Part shown: piece by piece, positions 9,217 to 18,068 of the stretch | How positions within the stretch are numbered: the first letter of the stretch is position 1 | How the letters are laid out: every line of letters starts with the position of its first letter | Origin: Heyndrickxia oleronia | Lineage (GTDB): Bacteria > Bacillota > Bacilli > Bacillales > Bacillaceae_C | DNA: 64,000 bases | Assembly: GCF_017809215.1 (NCBI RefSeq) | Contig: NZ_CP065424.1 | Span: forward strand, 2,388,001-2,452,000 | Reading direction: 5' to 3' | Program-made: the position numbers and the translations under genes | The notes under the pieces: model-generated | Seen by the model: the letters and a program-made list of their open reading frames with translations, nothing else | Told to the model about the DNA's origin: nothing | The model's database searches: none

Positions 9217-9378
9217 CATGCTTTTTTATTTAAGTAGCGATTTTCAGTCTGATTTGATGTGCAAAAAAGACCGGTTAGTTGAATAATCTTCATTATTAGC
9301 TTGAATGCAACAATGGGGCGCTTAAGAAGGCGTCTTTTTTTCATGCTTTGCAAAAGATAGTGAAGGTAGGTTTTGAAA

Positions 9379-9906
9379 ATGGCAAATTATAATTTAGATA
9401 AAAAAGACAGCTTTACCGATTTTGCTGGCATAAATAAGGAAAAGTTTGACTTTTGGCAGGCATTTTCAGCCAAGATGGAAGGCTTGACGCTCAAAACAAT
9501 AGCCATAAATGATTCTGTTTTTGCGGTAAATGAAGCAGTGAATAACAAGATGATATATTATGCTGGAATCATGACAGAGACAGCTGCACCAGAAGAAGCC
9601 AGAGTTATCCAATTCCTAAGGGAGAATACTTAGTTGTGAAAGGGGAAGGGAAGACAGCAGATGAGTTGAGTAATATACTTTCTAGCATTGTGTTTGATCA
9701 GATCTTGCCGGAAGCAAAGGATATTGCCTGTGTTGGGGGCCAAATGCAACGGTTGAGATGGGGCAGCGAGATTGTTTAGTTTTGGTGAAATGTGGATTCC
9801 TGTTTTAAGAATTAAAAAAAAGTTTAAATTTGATAGTGAGAAATCTAAATTAGCGGGAATAATTCGAGGTTCGTTTTTGGTAATTAAAAGTGAAAGCTTA
9901 TACTAA
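9379..9906 (+). pseudogene. GyrI-like effector-binding domain protein, frameshifted twice
   Basis: Frame 1 gives SFTDFAGINKEKFDFWQAFS and EAVNNKMIYYAGIMTETAAP, then breaks at about 9615; the neighbouring frame continues GEYLVVKGEGKTADELSN and FDQILPEAKDIACVGG, then breaks at about 9740; the third frame continues PNATVEMGQRDCLVFGEMWIPV. The family is the GyrI-like/AraC effector-binding fold. Both breaks look like loss of one base from C or G runs. About 14 residues usually present between DSFT and DFAG also seem deleted. Start ATG 9379 follows GAAGGTAGG. Confidence 0.8.
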
Positions 9907-10125
9907 GCTAAATCTTGGAAAGTCCCTTTGATGTTCCATTTTCAATGACACTAGGATCGATTCCTGCAAAGTCTGCTATTTTTGGATGATTAAATCAATT
10001 AATTTCCTAGATCTAGGAAATGATAGTTCCAGCGATTTTTTCACCGATTCTGGGGATGGATTGAAGTTTACATTCTTCAATACTTGTTGCTAAACATCTA
10101 ACTCATTTTTAAGCTTTGGGTTAGT
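9907..10125 (-). pseudogene. IS110-family transposase remnant 2
   Basis: The reverse strand contains broken pieces corresponding to SIPRIGEKIAGTIIS, FNHPK and FAGIDPSVIENG, the same central region as remnant 1. Its left edge (ATACTAAGCTAAATCTTGG, AAAGTCCCTTT) matches the left edge of remnant 1 (ATACTAAACTAGATCTTTG). Two decayed copies of one element thus flank the membrane protein and GyrI-like genes. Confidence 0.72.
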
Positions 10126-10153
10126 CTGGTAAATTGAAAACAGTATTTAACAG

Positions 10154-10187
10154 TTGACTAATTTAACTGTAAAGTTTAAAGTTACAG
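10154..10187 (+). promoter_or_regulatory. Promoter with Rrf2-type palindrome, copy 1
   Basis: TTGACT (10154-10159), 17-base spacer, TAAAGT (10177-10182), overlapped by CTGTAA-N9-TTACAG at 10167-10187. The same geometry recurs at 11049-11082 upstream of the Rrf2 gene. The nearest downstream gene is spx, 230 bases away. Confidence 0.55.
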
Positions 10188-10419
10188 TAGGTCGATGGAA
10201 ATAAATTTTGAGAGATAAAACCTATCTGATCATGTAGATACAGTAATATTAATAAAAAATGAATAGGTCAGCAAAGATTAAATAAACATTGCCGATTAGA
10301 TAACATTATGTGTTTTTGTTTTTAAACTGTAATTTTTTTTGATACATTTCAACATCCCAATTTGATTCTGTCTGGCACTGTACATTCGACAAAAAAATAT
10401 TAAAGGAGTGTGTAAAAAT

Positions 10420-10818
10420 ATGGTGATGCTATATACTACACCAAGCTGTGGTTCATGCCGGAAAGCAAAAGCGTGGCTCGAGGAACATCATATTGATTAT
10501 ATCGAAAGAAACATAATATCAAGGTCCATTACAGTCGATGAGCTTAAATCAATTCTTCGTTTAACTGAAGATGGAGTAACTGAAATTATTTCAACTAAAT
10601 CCAAAACTTTTCAGGAATTAAATATAAATATAGATGAGCTTTCACTTAATGAACTTTACAATCTAATAATCAAGCACCCTCAAATGTTACGTAGGCCAAT
10701 TATTCTAGACGAAAAAAGATTACAGGTTGGCTATAATGAGGAAGAAATTCGCAAATTCTTGCCACGTACAATTCGAACATACTTAAACTTGGAGTTACAA
10801 AAATTAGCTGATTTATAA
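10420..10818 (+). CDS. spx: Spx-family global stress regulator
   Basis: 133 residues from ATG 10420, placed 11 bases after AAAGGAG (the upstream GTG overlaps the ribosome site). The redox switch C10-G-S-C13 ([18 protein letters not shown]) and the RPI motif ([15 protein letters not shown]) of Spx are intact. Spx binds the RNA polymerase alpha C-terminal domain, activating thiol-stress genes when the Cys pair is oxidised; ArsC proteins share the fold but differ around RPI. Bacillaceae often have two or more Spx paralogues (Spx, MgsR). Followed after 29 bases by a 44-residue ORF. An Rrf2-type palindrome lies upstream. Confidence 0.87.
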   Translation: MVMLYTTPSCGSCRKAKAWLEEHHIDYIERNIISRSITVDELKSILRLTEDGVTEIISTKSKTFQELNINIDELSLNELYNLIIKHPQMLRRPIILDEKRLQVGYNEEEIRKFLPRTIRTYLNLELQKLADL

Positions 10819-10847
10819 GTAATTTTTTTGAAAGGAGGAGGCAGCAG

Positions 10848-10982
10848 ATGATTGAAGTGTGTATAACTGTTAATTATAAAAATAGAAATTATCAAACAAA
10901 TGTCATTGTAAGTAAAGATACGATATGGGAAAAAATTAGACAGTTGGCAGAAGAACAAGTTAAGAAACAATGGAATTTTTAA
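10848..10982 (+). CDS. Small conserved-looking protein, 44 residues
   Basis: ATG behind AAAGGAGGAGG, one of the best ribosome sites in the window, 29 bases after the spx stop, so probably cotranscribed. Product: MIEVCITVNYKNRNYQTNV, then IVSKDTIWEKIRQLAEEQVK, ending KQWNF; a short beta hairpin followed by one amphipathic helix. Function unknown. It could be a small partner of Spx, but that is inference from position only. Confidence 0.68.
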   Translation: MIEVCITVNYKNRNYQTNVIVSKDTIWEKIRQLAEEQVKKQWNF

Positions 10983-11048
10983 AACTTTGAATGAGAAATA
11001 AAGGAGCTTATTTCTTCAGAGTTTAAAATTATTCATAAATCTAAACGT

Positions 11049-11082
11049 TTGACAAACTAATCTGTAATATTTATCATTACAG
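11049..11082 (+). promoter_or_regulatory. Promoter and palindromic operator of the Rrf2 gene
   Basis: TTGACA (11049-11054), 17-base spacer, TATCAT (11072-11077), overlapped by CTGTAAT-N7-ATTACAG (11062-11082). A palindrome over the -10 box directly upstream of a repressor gene fits autoregulation. Confidence 0.7.
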
Positions 11083-11151
11083 TATATTAGTGATAAAAAA
11101 TATTATTCAATGTAAAAAGTGATCAGCCTTTTATATCTTAGGAGGAAAAAA

Positions 11152-11565
11152 ATGAACAGTGATTTTACACTTGCCATTCATAGTTTAACTTTTCTAGCTC
11201 TACAGCCAGACCGGATGTCTACAAGTAATGCTATTTCAGAAAGTGCAGGTGTGCACCCGGTACGCATTCGCAAAGTGTTAAGTTTGTTAAAAAAACACAG
11301 GTTTATTCGATCAAAAGAGGGCACTGGTGGCGGGTTTATTTTTCCTCTGGAGTTAAGTGAAGTTAATCTATGGCACATTTATAAGATAACCTCAGAAGGC
11401 GCTTTACAACCTAAGTGTCCTGAGTCAAATAATCAGTGTATTGTAGGTTCTAATATGCAAAAAGTCCTTTTTACGATTTTCTTAGGTGCTGAGGAACATC
11501 TGGGTGAATATTTAAAGAACTACACAATGAAGGAAGTTGTGGATCTTATCAATCAAGAACGATAA
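11152..11565 (+). CDS. Rrf2-family transcriptional regulator
   Basis: 137 residues from ATG 11152, preceded by TAGGAGG; the longer frame upstream ignores that site. The winged helix covers residues 1-75 (DFTLAIHSLTFLAL, STSNAISESAGVHPVRIRKV, then the GTGGGF wing). A KCPESNNQC pair near residue 87-95 sits where Fe-S cluster or thiol-sensing members place cysteines, though only two are present. Closest in style to the YwnA/YwgB type. It probably represses its own promoter and, through similar palindromes, the IDEAL-domain gene and perhaps spx. Confidence 0.85.
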   Translation: MNSDFTLAIHSLTFLALQPDRMSTSNAISESAGVHPVRIRKVLSLLKKHRFIRSKEGTGGGFIFPLELSEVNLWHIYKITSEGALQPKCPESNNQCIVGSNMQKVLFTIFLGAEEHLGEYLKNYTMKEVVDLINQER

Positions 11566-11607
11566 GCGGTTTGATTATATATTGCCGTCAAGTTCTTAAA
11601 CACTTAA

Positions 11608-11628
11608 ATGTAATAAAAATTATTACAG
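11608..11628 (+). promoter_or_regulatory. Rrf2-type palindrome, copy 3
   Basis: ATGTAAT-N7-ATTACAG, same length and half-sites as copies at 10167 and 11062, and followed by the same GTATATT. It lies 120 bases upstream of the IDEAL-domain gene. The accompanying -35 box is weak. Confidence 0.55.
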
Positions 11629-11748
11629 TATATTCAGCTCAGTAAACCTTGTTCGCTGTAATGAAGGAATGAGAAATTATTCAAATGTTTATTCATATAA
11701 TTTAACGCGTTTAAGTACAAAAAAACATTTTTAAGAAGGTGAGGAAGT

Positions 11749-12075
11749 ATGATGTCAAAGAATAATCCCCATTTAAAAGTAGGAGATTGGGTTCGAGGAA
11801 AATCAATGGAGGGTGAATTAATACTTGGTTACATTGAAGCAATTGGAGGAGTAGTCGAAGTAGCTGTTGTTAAATCCGATAACAAAGACACAATAGGCAA
11901 AACAATTTCTCTTTTAAGTAAACACGTAAAAAAACTCCCTGATTCAAAGATAATAAACAAAGCACAAGTCCTTTATCTTATAGAACTAGCATTATTAACA
12001 GGGGATGAAGAATGGTTTATGGAGCTTTCTTCAAAATTAAAATCGATGAAACAGTTAGTTGATGGAGTAATTTAA
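11749..12075 (+). CDS. IDEAL-domain protein
   Basis: 108 residues, ATG at 11749 (or 11752) behind AAGGTGAGG. The N-terminal half is a small beta barrel-like segment (LKVGDWVRGKSMEGELILGY). The C-terminal part, QVLYLIELALLTGDEEWFME followed by LSSKL, matches the IDEAL domain common in Bacillus proteins of unknown role. Downstream of the Rrf2 gene and of a shared palindrome, so possibly in the same regulon. Confidence 0.75.
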   Translation: MMSKNNPHLKVGDWVRGKSMEGELILGYIEAIGGVVEVAVVKSDNKDTIGKTISLLSKHVKKLPDSKIINKAQVLYLIELALLTGDEEWFMELSSKLKSMKQLVDGVI

Positions 12076-12148
12076 TGATTACATTAAATATAATCTCTTT
12101 CAGTATTTTTAACTAAAATCAATCGTATGGTTTTAATTTTGTCGGCAT

Positions 12149-12560
12149 TTGAATTTGGTTTTTGTAAGAATTTCTACTTCGACTGAAAAAGTATGGAAAT
12201 TGATCGGAGGCTTTGACTCACTTCCAGACTGGTTGCCCTATATCCCAAGCAGCAAAGTAAGCGAAGGTGTACGTGTACGTGTACGTCAATTGGCTAACCC
12301 TGATGGTGATACGATAATAGAAAGGCCTGGAAGCATTCAATCATAAGGAACGCAACTACACTTATTCAATAATGCAAGCACCATTTCCTGTTACTGATTA
12401 TTTATTTACCATCCATGTTAAAGAAGATACCGGCGGCAAATCATCGTTGGTAGAGTGGTCTGGCAGTTTCACACCTGTAGGAGTTAGTGATGTAGAAGCC
12501 ATTAATCTGTTCCATGGAATCTACAAGGATGGCCTGGAACAATGCAACATGCATTTCTAG
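12149..12560 (+). pseudogene. SRPBCC (polyketide cyclase-like) gene, frameshifted
   Basis: First frame: STSTEKVWKLIGGFDSLPDW, LPYIPSSKVSEG, then NPDGDTIIERP; the next frame resumes EAFNHKERNYTYSIMQAPFP, VTDYLFTIHVKEDTGG, VEWSGSFTPVGVSDVEA to the stop at 12560. An extra C in AGGCCTGG near 12328 explains the shift. The region 12267-12285 repeats GTACGT three times, replacing a shorter GGRVR reading. No ribosome site was found at the 5' end. SRPBCC proteins bind hydrophobic ligands; this copy is dead unless the frameshift is a sequencing error. Confidence 0.8.
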
Positions 12561-12657
12561 ATTGATCAGTATAGACGAAAAAGGTCACCTGATTCGAAGT
12601 AATCTCCATATATTAGTCGTAAAGACTTTAATTTTAGCAAATCTAAGAAATACCTAA

Positions 12658-12691
12658 TCAGCCAAGGTTTTTTCAAAAAAGCCTTGGCTGA
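12658..12691. repeat. Long hairpin between pseudogene and aldehyde dehydrogenase
   Basis: TCAGCCAAGG and CCTTGGCTGA pair perfectly, with T6 / A6 inside the loop extending the stem. There is no external T-run, so intrinsic termination is doubtful. Confidence 0.55.
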
Positions 12692-12827
12692 ATTGTTAAA
12701 TTCAAAGTAGAAACAGGACTCCTATTGTAAAAATTAGTTAATCTATCAAGTATCTGATTTGGGGAAATAATAAAAATTGAATTACAAGCATGATCTAAAA
12801 TCCATTAGCATTAGGAGGAAACGAATT

Positions 12828-14279
12828 ATGGACCATTTCACAAAACAATATATTAATGGGAATTGGAAACTAGGTTCAAGCGAAAAAAACATTGAAAACA
12901 TCAATCCTTACACAGGACAAAAAATTGTAACGATACAATCAGCGAATAAAAAAGACCTAGATGAAGCCTTTCAAGCAGCTAAAGTAGCACAACCTAAATG
13001 GGCTGATATGACAGTAGCTGAAAAGCAAGGACATTTTCAAAAACTTGTCGATGTAATGATGGAAGAGAAAGATGGGATTATCGATTGGCTGATAAAAGAA
13101 TCAGGAAGTACTCACTTAAAGGCCACAATTGAATTTGATTCCGCATTAGGGGTTGTGAAGGAATCAATGTCTTTCCCAACTAGAATGGCCGGTAGCATCC
13201 TTCCTTCCATTTTCCCGAATAAAGAAAATCGAGTATATCGTATTCCTAAAGGGGTTATCGGGGTTATCGGTCCTTGGAATTTTCCTTTCCATTTAACGAT
13301 GCGTTCGGTTGCACCAGCATTAGCCACAGGAAACAGTGTTGTGATAAAACCAGCTTCAGATACACCTGTAACATCCGGACTCATTTTTGGAATGCTATTT
13401 GAAAAGGCAGGTTTCCCGAAAGGTCTAGTGAATGTTGTAGTTGGAAAAGGGAGTGAAATTGGAGATGAATTTGTTATTCATCCAATTCCAAAACTCATTT
13501 CTTTCACTGGTTCAACAGAAGTAGGTAGACGTATTGGCGAAAATGCAGGTAAGAATTTAAAAGACGTTGCACTTGAACTGGGCGGCAATAACGTGATGAT
13601 TGTTTTAAAGGATGCCAATATAGAACGGGCCGCAAAAGCAGCTGTCTTTGGTAAGTTTCTTCATCAGGGTCAAATTTGTATGGCATTAAATCGAATTATT
13701 GTGGATCAGGAGATTCATGATGACTTTGTTAACGAATTTACAAAATTGGTCAGTCAATTAAAATATGGGAATCCGTCTGATCAGTCAACATTTGTAGGTC
13801 CGGTTATCAATAAAGAACAAATCGAAAGAATTCAAAAAGACTTGAATGAAAGCATACAACAAGGTGCAGAGCTCATATACGGAGGAAAAGTCGAAGGATG
13901 CTTGATGCAACCGACTGTTTTAAAAAATGTAACGAATGATATGCCAATTGCTCAAAATGAAATTTTTGGTCCAGTCGCTGCGATTATAAAAGCAGAAAAT
14001 GAAAAGGAAGCCGTAGAATTTGCCAATGATTCGCAATATGGCTTAAGTGGTTCCATTTTCACAGAAGACCGTCATCATGGGGTTGAGTTAGCTATGAAAA
14101 TTGAAACAGGTATGATCCATGTAAATGATCAATCTGTAAACGATGAAGCTCACGTTCCATTTGGTGGAGAAAAAGACTCTGGAATAGGTCGTTTTAACGG
14201 AGAATGGGCGATGGAAAAATTCACAACAGTAAAATGGATAGGGGTACAAAGCGGATATCGCGAATATCCAATATTTTAA
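12828..14279 (+). CDS. NAD(P)-dependent aldehyde dehydrogenase
   Basis: 483 residues from ATG 12828, seven bases after TTAGGAGGAAAC; the longer TTG frame is not needed. Contains the Rossmann segment GVIGVIGPWNFPFHLTM, KPASDTPVT, GSTEVGRRIGE, the catalytic Glu in ELGGNNVMIV and the nucleophile Cys in GQICMALNR, all as in the ALDH superfamily, full length. It oxidises an aldehyde to an acid in the cytoplasm. It resembles aromatic/benzaldehyde-type ALDHs (YfmT-like), but the substrate cannot be fixed from sequence. Monocistronic, with a strong terminator downstream. Confidence 0.92.
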   Translation: MDHFTKQYINGNWKLGSSEKNIENINPYTGQKIVTIQSANKKDLDEAFQAAKVAQPKWADMTVAEKQGHFQKLVDVMMEEKDGIIDWLIKESGSTHLKATIEFDSALGVVKESMSFPTRMAGSILPSIFPNKENRVYRIPKGVIGVIGPWNFPFHLTMRSVAPALATGNSVVIKPASDTPVTSGLIFGMLFEKAGFPKGLVNVVVGKGSEIGDEFVIHPIPKLISFTGSTEVGRRIGENAGKNLKDVALELGGNNVMIVLKDANIERAAKAAVFGKFLHQGQICMALNRIIVDQEIHDDFVNEFTKLVSQLKYGNPSDQSTFVGPVINKEQIERIQKDLNESIQQGAELIYGGKVEGCLMQPTVLKNVTNDMPIAQNEIFGPVAAIIKAENEKEAVEFANDSQYGLSGSIFTEDRHHGVELAMKIETGMIHVNDQSVNDEAHVPFGGEKDSGIGRFNGEWAMEKFTTVKWIGVQSGYREYPIF

Positions 14280-14390
14280 ACCTTTATGAATATGCAAGGG
14301 ACCTATTATGTAATTTAGGTTGCATATATAATTTTGCAACTTAGAACTTTACATTAATAATATGAATATATAGTGATACTTAAATTTTAA

Positions 14391-14428
14391 AGAGCTGCAA
14401 TAACTGAGTTTTAGATATTGCAGCTCTT
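14391..14428. terminator. Strong bidirectional terminator hairpin
   Basis: AGAGCTGCAATA and TATTGCAGCTCT form a perfect 12-bp stem; AAA precedes and TTT follows. Confidence 0.8.
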
Positions 14429-15035
14429 TCACATTTATCAATATTCATGTATTATAGTTAACTATTGGTTTCATCAGAATCGATTTTTATAAAAAAATAC
14501 AGAAAAACTTACATAGCATACTGATTATGGCTCGAACTTCAAAATCATCTCCGATTAAAAAGTGTAAAACCAGCTTAATCTTAATGGTTGCTTTTATGAT
14601 AAGGCCTGTAAGGAATGGTTTAATGCCATTGAGTGAAAATTCACCATGTTACTTTGTTGTGTCCCAAAATTTTGTCTCAAATTCAGAATTTTTTTCATAC
14701 CTCTTAGTGAGGGTATGTGTAACATTGACTTGCTGCAGAACGAGTGCTTTCTATATTGAGGGAGGATAAAGGAAAAAGGACTTCCTAAAAATATATATAT
14801 AACTTTACAATAATTATTTTTTTGATCAGCTATATTTTAATAATTTCTTTATTAATTCAGGTAGAAAAGATATAATAGCTAGTTCTGTATTAAATCTTCT
14901 TATATACAAATTAATCTAAAAATCATTTAACGAAATTAATCTAAAATGTTGTTACTTTTTTAAAGTCTGATGGGATGTTGTTTCATGAAGGATTGACATT
15001 TTGACATGTAATTTATCATAAAAGGGGCGAATTAG
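14429..15035. other. Intergenic region, no supported gene
   Basis: About 600 bases. One 80-codon frame (14527-14769) has an ATG but no ribosome site and an unnatural composition, so I do not call it. The last 200 bases are very A+T-rich and probably hold the promoter of the next gene. Confidence 0.5.
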
Positions 15036-16043
15036 TTGAAAAATGTAGTATCTAAAACCATTATTATATTAATATCAGTAGTAATTGTTATTGGTGCATC
15101 TCTTATTATTGGCGTGAAAACCAATGCTTCTCTTAAAACAAGGTACTATGTATTTCACAAATATGGAATGTTCATAGATATTATCGATAGAGAAGGAGGA
15201 AATCGTTTAGAACTTGGATATGATAGGTTCACAGTATCGCCGAAGAACAATAAAAGGTTAACCTTTACTGTATATATAGATTATACCTCAAATAAGATTA
15301 CTGATACCTATGATCAAGGATTAAAAACATATAAAGAAGAGAAAAAGCTAAATAAAGAAATCTCTTCTCAAATATATAATTTAGGTTTTAAGGATGAATT
15401 TAGTAATTACATAGACTTACAATTTGTTGCTGGGGGAGAAAATAACTATAAAAACCTTTTATATTTATCAACTGAAAAACCTATACAATTCAATCCATTT
15501 AAAGAAAAAAAACGATACTATCAATTATTGGAAGTTCTCAAGAAAAGTCATGCAAACATACATAAAGTTATTGTTACAGATGCTAATAGTAATTCGTTGC
15601 AGTTGGATAAATATATGTTACAGAACGATTTAAATAGTGATGAGTTTTTGACAAGGCTTAAAATAGCAAACTGGGAATTGGCCAGCTATTATTCAAATAA
15701 AAAGTGGTCCAAGGAGTTAGATAAAATCAAAAATGAAAGATTTTATTTTGGATCCCAATACGATAAATATGCTTACAATTGCCAGGTCATGAACCAAAAA
15801 GCGGAATGCACCACTATTTTAGTTATTGTTACCTATCAAAATGGTGGATTAAACATGAAAAATCCGTATTTGAAAGAAGATTTAAAAACAATTTTTAATT
15901 TCTTTGATCACACAATGAAACCCAAACCACGATGGGAAATCTTATTTGTTGAGCCGGATACGCAAAAATCCGTACGATTTTTTGAAAGTGACAGAAATCG
16001 ATTTAAAAATATTGATGTATTTTTGATGAATTATTTTAAATAA
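15036..16043 (+). CDS. Hypothetical membrane-anchored protein, 335 residues
   Basis: TTG start behind AAAGGGGCGAATTAG. Residues 7-27 (IIILISVVIVIGASLIIGV) form a single N-terminal membrane anchor or signal peptide; the rest is hydrophilic, Lys- and Tyr-rich and presumably outside the cell. Two cysteines occur close together (NCQVMNQKAEC, near residue 255-270) and could form a disulfide. No known domain was recognised. Monocistronic with a clear terminator. Confidence 0.72.
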   Translation: MKNVVSKTIIILISVVIVIGASLIIGVKTNASLKTRYYVFHKYGMFIDIIDREGGNRLELGYDRFTVSPKNNKRLTFTVYIDYTSNKITDTYDQGLKTYKEEKKLNKEISSQIYNLGFKDEFSNYIDLQFVAGGENNYKNLLYLSTEKPIQFNPFKEKKRYYQLLEVLKKSHANIHKVIVTDANSNSLQLDKYMLQNDLNSDEFLTRLKIANWELASYYSNKKWSKELDKIKNERFYFGSQYDKYAYNCQVMNQKAECTTILVIVTYQNGGLNMKNPYLKEDLKTIFNFFDHTMKPKPRWEILFVEPDTQKSVRFFESDRNRFKNIDVFLMNYFK

Positions 16044-16072
16044 CTTAATAACTACTATTTTTTAATTGTTAT

Positions 16073-16101
16073 AAAGGCGTTGGAATTCCACGCCTTTTTT
16101 T
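16073..16101 (+). terminator. Terminator after the membrane-anchored protein
   Basis: AAAGGCGT-N9-ACGCCTTT stem followed by a T-run. Confidence 0.85.
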
Positions 16102-16272
16102 GCACAATCATTGGTTTGTTAATGTGCAGCATTACGGAAATGATGAAGAATGAAAAAGAGTAAGTTTATTTGAAATTTTATGGGACTATCAGGGCAGATT
16201 TGTTAAACAAGAAAGATTAGCGTAAGTTGTTTATTGAAGGAGAATACACTTAAAAGAGGAGAAGATTAATAA

Positions 16273-16482
16273 ATGGGTAAAACAGTTACTTTTTCATTTA
16301 ATAGTACTAAGTATGAAGGTACAGAGGCGACAGAGACATTCACCTTTGAAAAATTAGGTATTGATGAGGGTATGGATGATAAAGCATTGCAAAAGGTAAT
16401 AGATGAAATTTTACATGCTTGGGTATGGGATAATCTTAATATTTCTTATAGTATTGTTATAAACAAGGACACAAGCAGATAG
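16273..16482 (+). CDS. Small acidic protein (DUF7167-like), 69 residues
   Basis: ATG behind AGAGGAG. Pattern: beta strands KTVTFSFNSTKY and ETFTFEKLGIDEG, a helix DDKALQKVIDEILHAWVWDN, then ISYSIV. This strand-helix-strand layout with a W-x-W-x-N segment is typical of small phage- or mobile-element-borne proteins of the DUF7167 kind. No other phage genes are nearby. Function unknown. Confidence 0.65.
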   Translation: MGKTVTFSFNSTKYEGTEATETFTFEKLGIDEGMDDKALQKVIDEILHAWVWDNLNISYSIVINKDTSR

Positions 16483-16708
16483 TACATATAATACTCTGTA
16501 ATAAAAGAGAAACTTCTATTAAGATCTGCACGTTATAGAAAGTCTACAGAAGAGAAAAAATTTCTAATAAGTTCAACGAGTTGAAGGTTACATTATGAAG
16601 GTTTCTTTCTTTTAAAAATATTTGATATTGGACAAATAAACCTATTGATTTACCAATTATAAAATGGTAAAATTTTCTTACAATTACTGAAGGGAGTGAG
16701 ATGAAGCA

Positions 16709-16789
16709 ATGACTAATTTAATGAAGATAACCTTGGAAATTATATTTATTGCCTCTCACTCATGCGGATTAAATAAATTGAGTTTATGA
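16709..16789 (+). CDS. Possible 26-residue peptide gene
   Basis: GAAGGGAGTGAG precedes ATG 16709 (and a 3-codon ATG at 16701 that overlaps it). Product MTNLMKITLEIIFIASHSCG then LNKLSL: one short hydrophobic stretch and a single Cys. A terminator lies 62 bases downstream, so a separate short transcript is likely. It could be a real small peptide or a noncoding RNA; no family recognised. Confidence 0.4.
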   Translation: MTNLMKITLEIIFIASHSCGLNKLSL

Positions 16790-16850
16790 ACGATTGTTAA
16801 AAAGAGCATGATAGTAGAAATAATTGGCTTTGTAAAAGAACGGAATTTAC

Positions 16851-16888
16851 AGCCACAGGGTTATTTTATATACCCTGTGGCTTTTTTT
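16851..16888 (+). terminator. Strong intrinsic terminator
   Basis: AGCCACAGGGT and ACCCTGTGGCT form a perfect 11-bp stem followed by seven T residues, ending the short transcript at 16.7-16.9 kb. Confidence 0.88.
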
Positions 16889-16974
16889 ATTATCTATTTT
16901 CGTATGTAAATAAAGGATCTTTAAATATAATTTCCAGTTATTTTCGCAAAATTTATAACTGGAGGCAATTTTTA

Positions 16975-18030
16975 ATGGAATTACATTCACAAGGTTGGAA
17001 TGCTACTTTTGAGGAATGCTTTAAATCTTTTAAACAAAAAGGTCTAAAAGCAGGTAGAGTTATATCCAAAAATAAGGACATTTTTTTAATTACAGTTGAG
17101 GAGAAATCACTTACAGCTAAAATAACAGGTAAATTTAGGTTTAAGGCTCAATTCAATAAAGATTTCCCGGCAGTTGGAGATTGGGTCGTGTATGAAAGGA
17201 AAGAAAATGATAATCAAGCTCTCATTCATGCTATTTTGCCAAGAGAGAATGCTTATGTAAGGAAGCTTCCTATCTCTGGAGGGAGAAAATTTAAAAAGGG
17301 TATGATTGAAGGGGGAAAAACAGAGGAACAAGTGATTGCTTCAAACATTAATACAGCATTTATTGTTATTGGATTAGATAATAATTTTGAAATTCGTCGA
17401 GTAGAAAGATTTATGACTTTGGTTTATAACAGTGGAATAGAACCAGTAATTATACTGAACAAAGTAGATTTATGTTTTAAGGTTGAAGAATATATAAACC
17501 AAATTAAAGAAGTAGCAGATAAGGTTCCCGTTTATTCTGTAAGTGCTGGAAAAAATGTAAATATGGATGTTTTCTTTAAATACTTAACATGTGGAAAGAC
17601 AGTAATTTTTCTTGGATCTTCAGGAGTTGGAAAATCAACAATAACTAACTTTTTAGTTGGTGATAGAAAACAAAAAACACAGTCAATTAGTACGTCTACA
17701 GGGAAAGGAAAACATACAACAACTAATAGTGAACTTATTTTCCTTCAAACAGGCGGCATAATTATTGATACTCCCGGGGTAAGAGAATTGCAACTTTGGG
17801 GAGATGAAGAGGTTCTTGATCAAAGTTTTGAGGAAATCAAACAATTGAGTTACGATTGTAAATTTAACAATTGTCAACACCAGGAAGAACCGGGTTGTGC
17901 TATACAAAAAGCAATAAATGATCAAAGGTTAAGTCAAAGCAGATTAAATAGTTTTAAAAAACAGTTAGCAGAATTACAAAAATTAAATACGAGGATAAGA
18001 GATTTCAAGAAAAAATCAAACAAAAAATGA
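16975..18030 (+). CDS. rsgA: RsgA-type ribosome small-subunit GTPase
   Basis: 351 residues, ATG 16975 behind CTGGAGG. An N-terminal OB fold (about 1-95) precedes a circularly permuted GTPase: G4 LNKVD, then G1 GSSGVGKST, G2 in the following loop, G3 DTPGVREL. The C-terminal Zn site CKFNNCQHQEEPGC is intact. RsgA acts in 30S subunit maturation. The chromosomal rsgA of Bacillus usually sits beside prpC/prkC/rpe; none of these is here, so this is probably a second copy. The next gene's start lies 38 bases after its stop codon. Confidence 0.9.
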   Translation: MELHSQGWNATFEECFKSFKQKGLKAGRVISKNKDIFLITVEEKSLTAKITGKFRFKAQFNKDFPAVGDWVVYERKENDNQALIHAILPRENAYVRKLPISGGRKFKKGMIEGGKTEEQVIASNINTAFIVIGLDNNFEIRRVERFMTLVYNSGIEPVIILNKVDLCFKVEEYINQIKEVADKVPVYSVSAGKNVNMDVFFKYLTCGKTVIFLGSSGVGKSTITNFLVGDRKQKTQSISTSTGKGKHTTTNSELIFLQTGGIIIDTPGVRELQLWGDEEVLDQSFEEIKQLSYDCKFNNCQHQEEPGCAIQKAINDQRLSQSRLNSFKKQLAELQKLNTRIRDFKKKSNKK

Positions 18031-18068
18031 TGCAATATAATAAAAAGAACAATAGGAGTTGTTTGCTT

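Noticed and set aside
9312..9342. GGGGCGCTTAAGAAGGCGTC before T7, possible terminator of the gene at 8824
   Set aside because: The arms do not pair properly when written out; only a few base pairs form. Possibly a decayed terminator.
10731..10970. 79-codon minus-strand frame
   Set aside because: Antisense shadow of spx and of the 44-residue gene behind it.
12267..12285. Tandem GTACGT repeat considered as a phase-variation tract
   Set aside because: Only three units of six bases, which keep frame, within a gene already broken elsewhere; more likely a decay feature.
14527..14769. 80-codon + strand frame after the aldehyde dehydrogenase
   Set aside because: ATG without ribosome site, Cys- and Phe-rich unnatural composition, no recognisable family.
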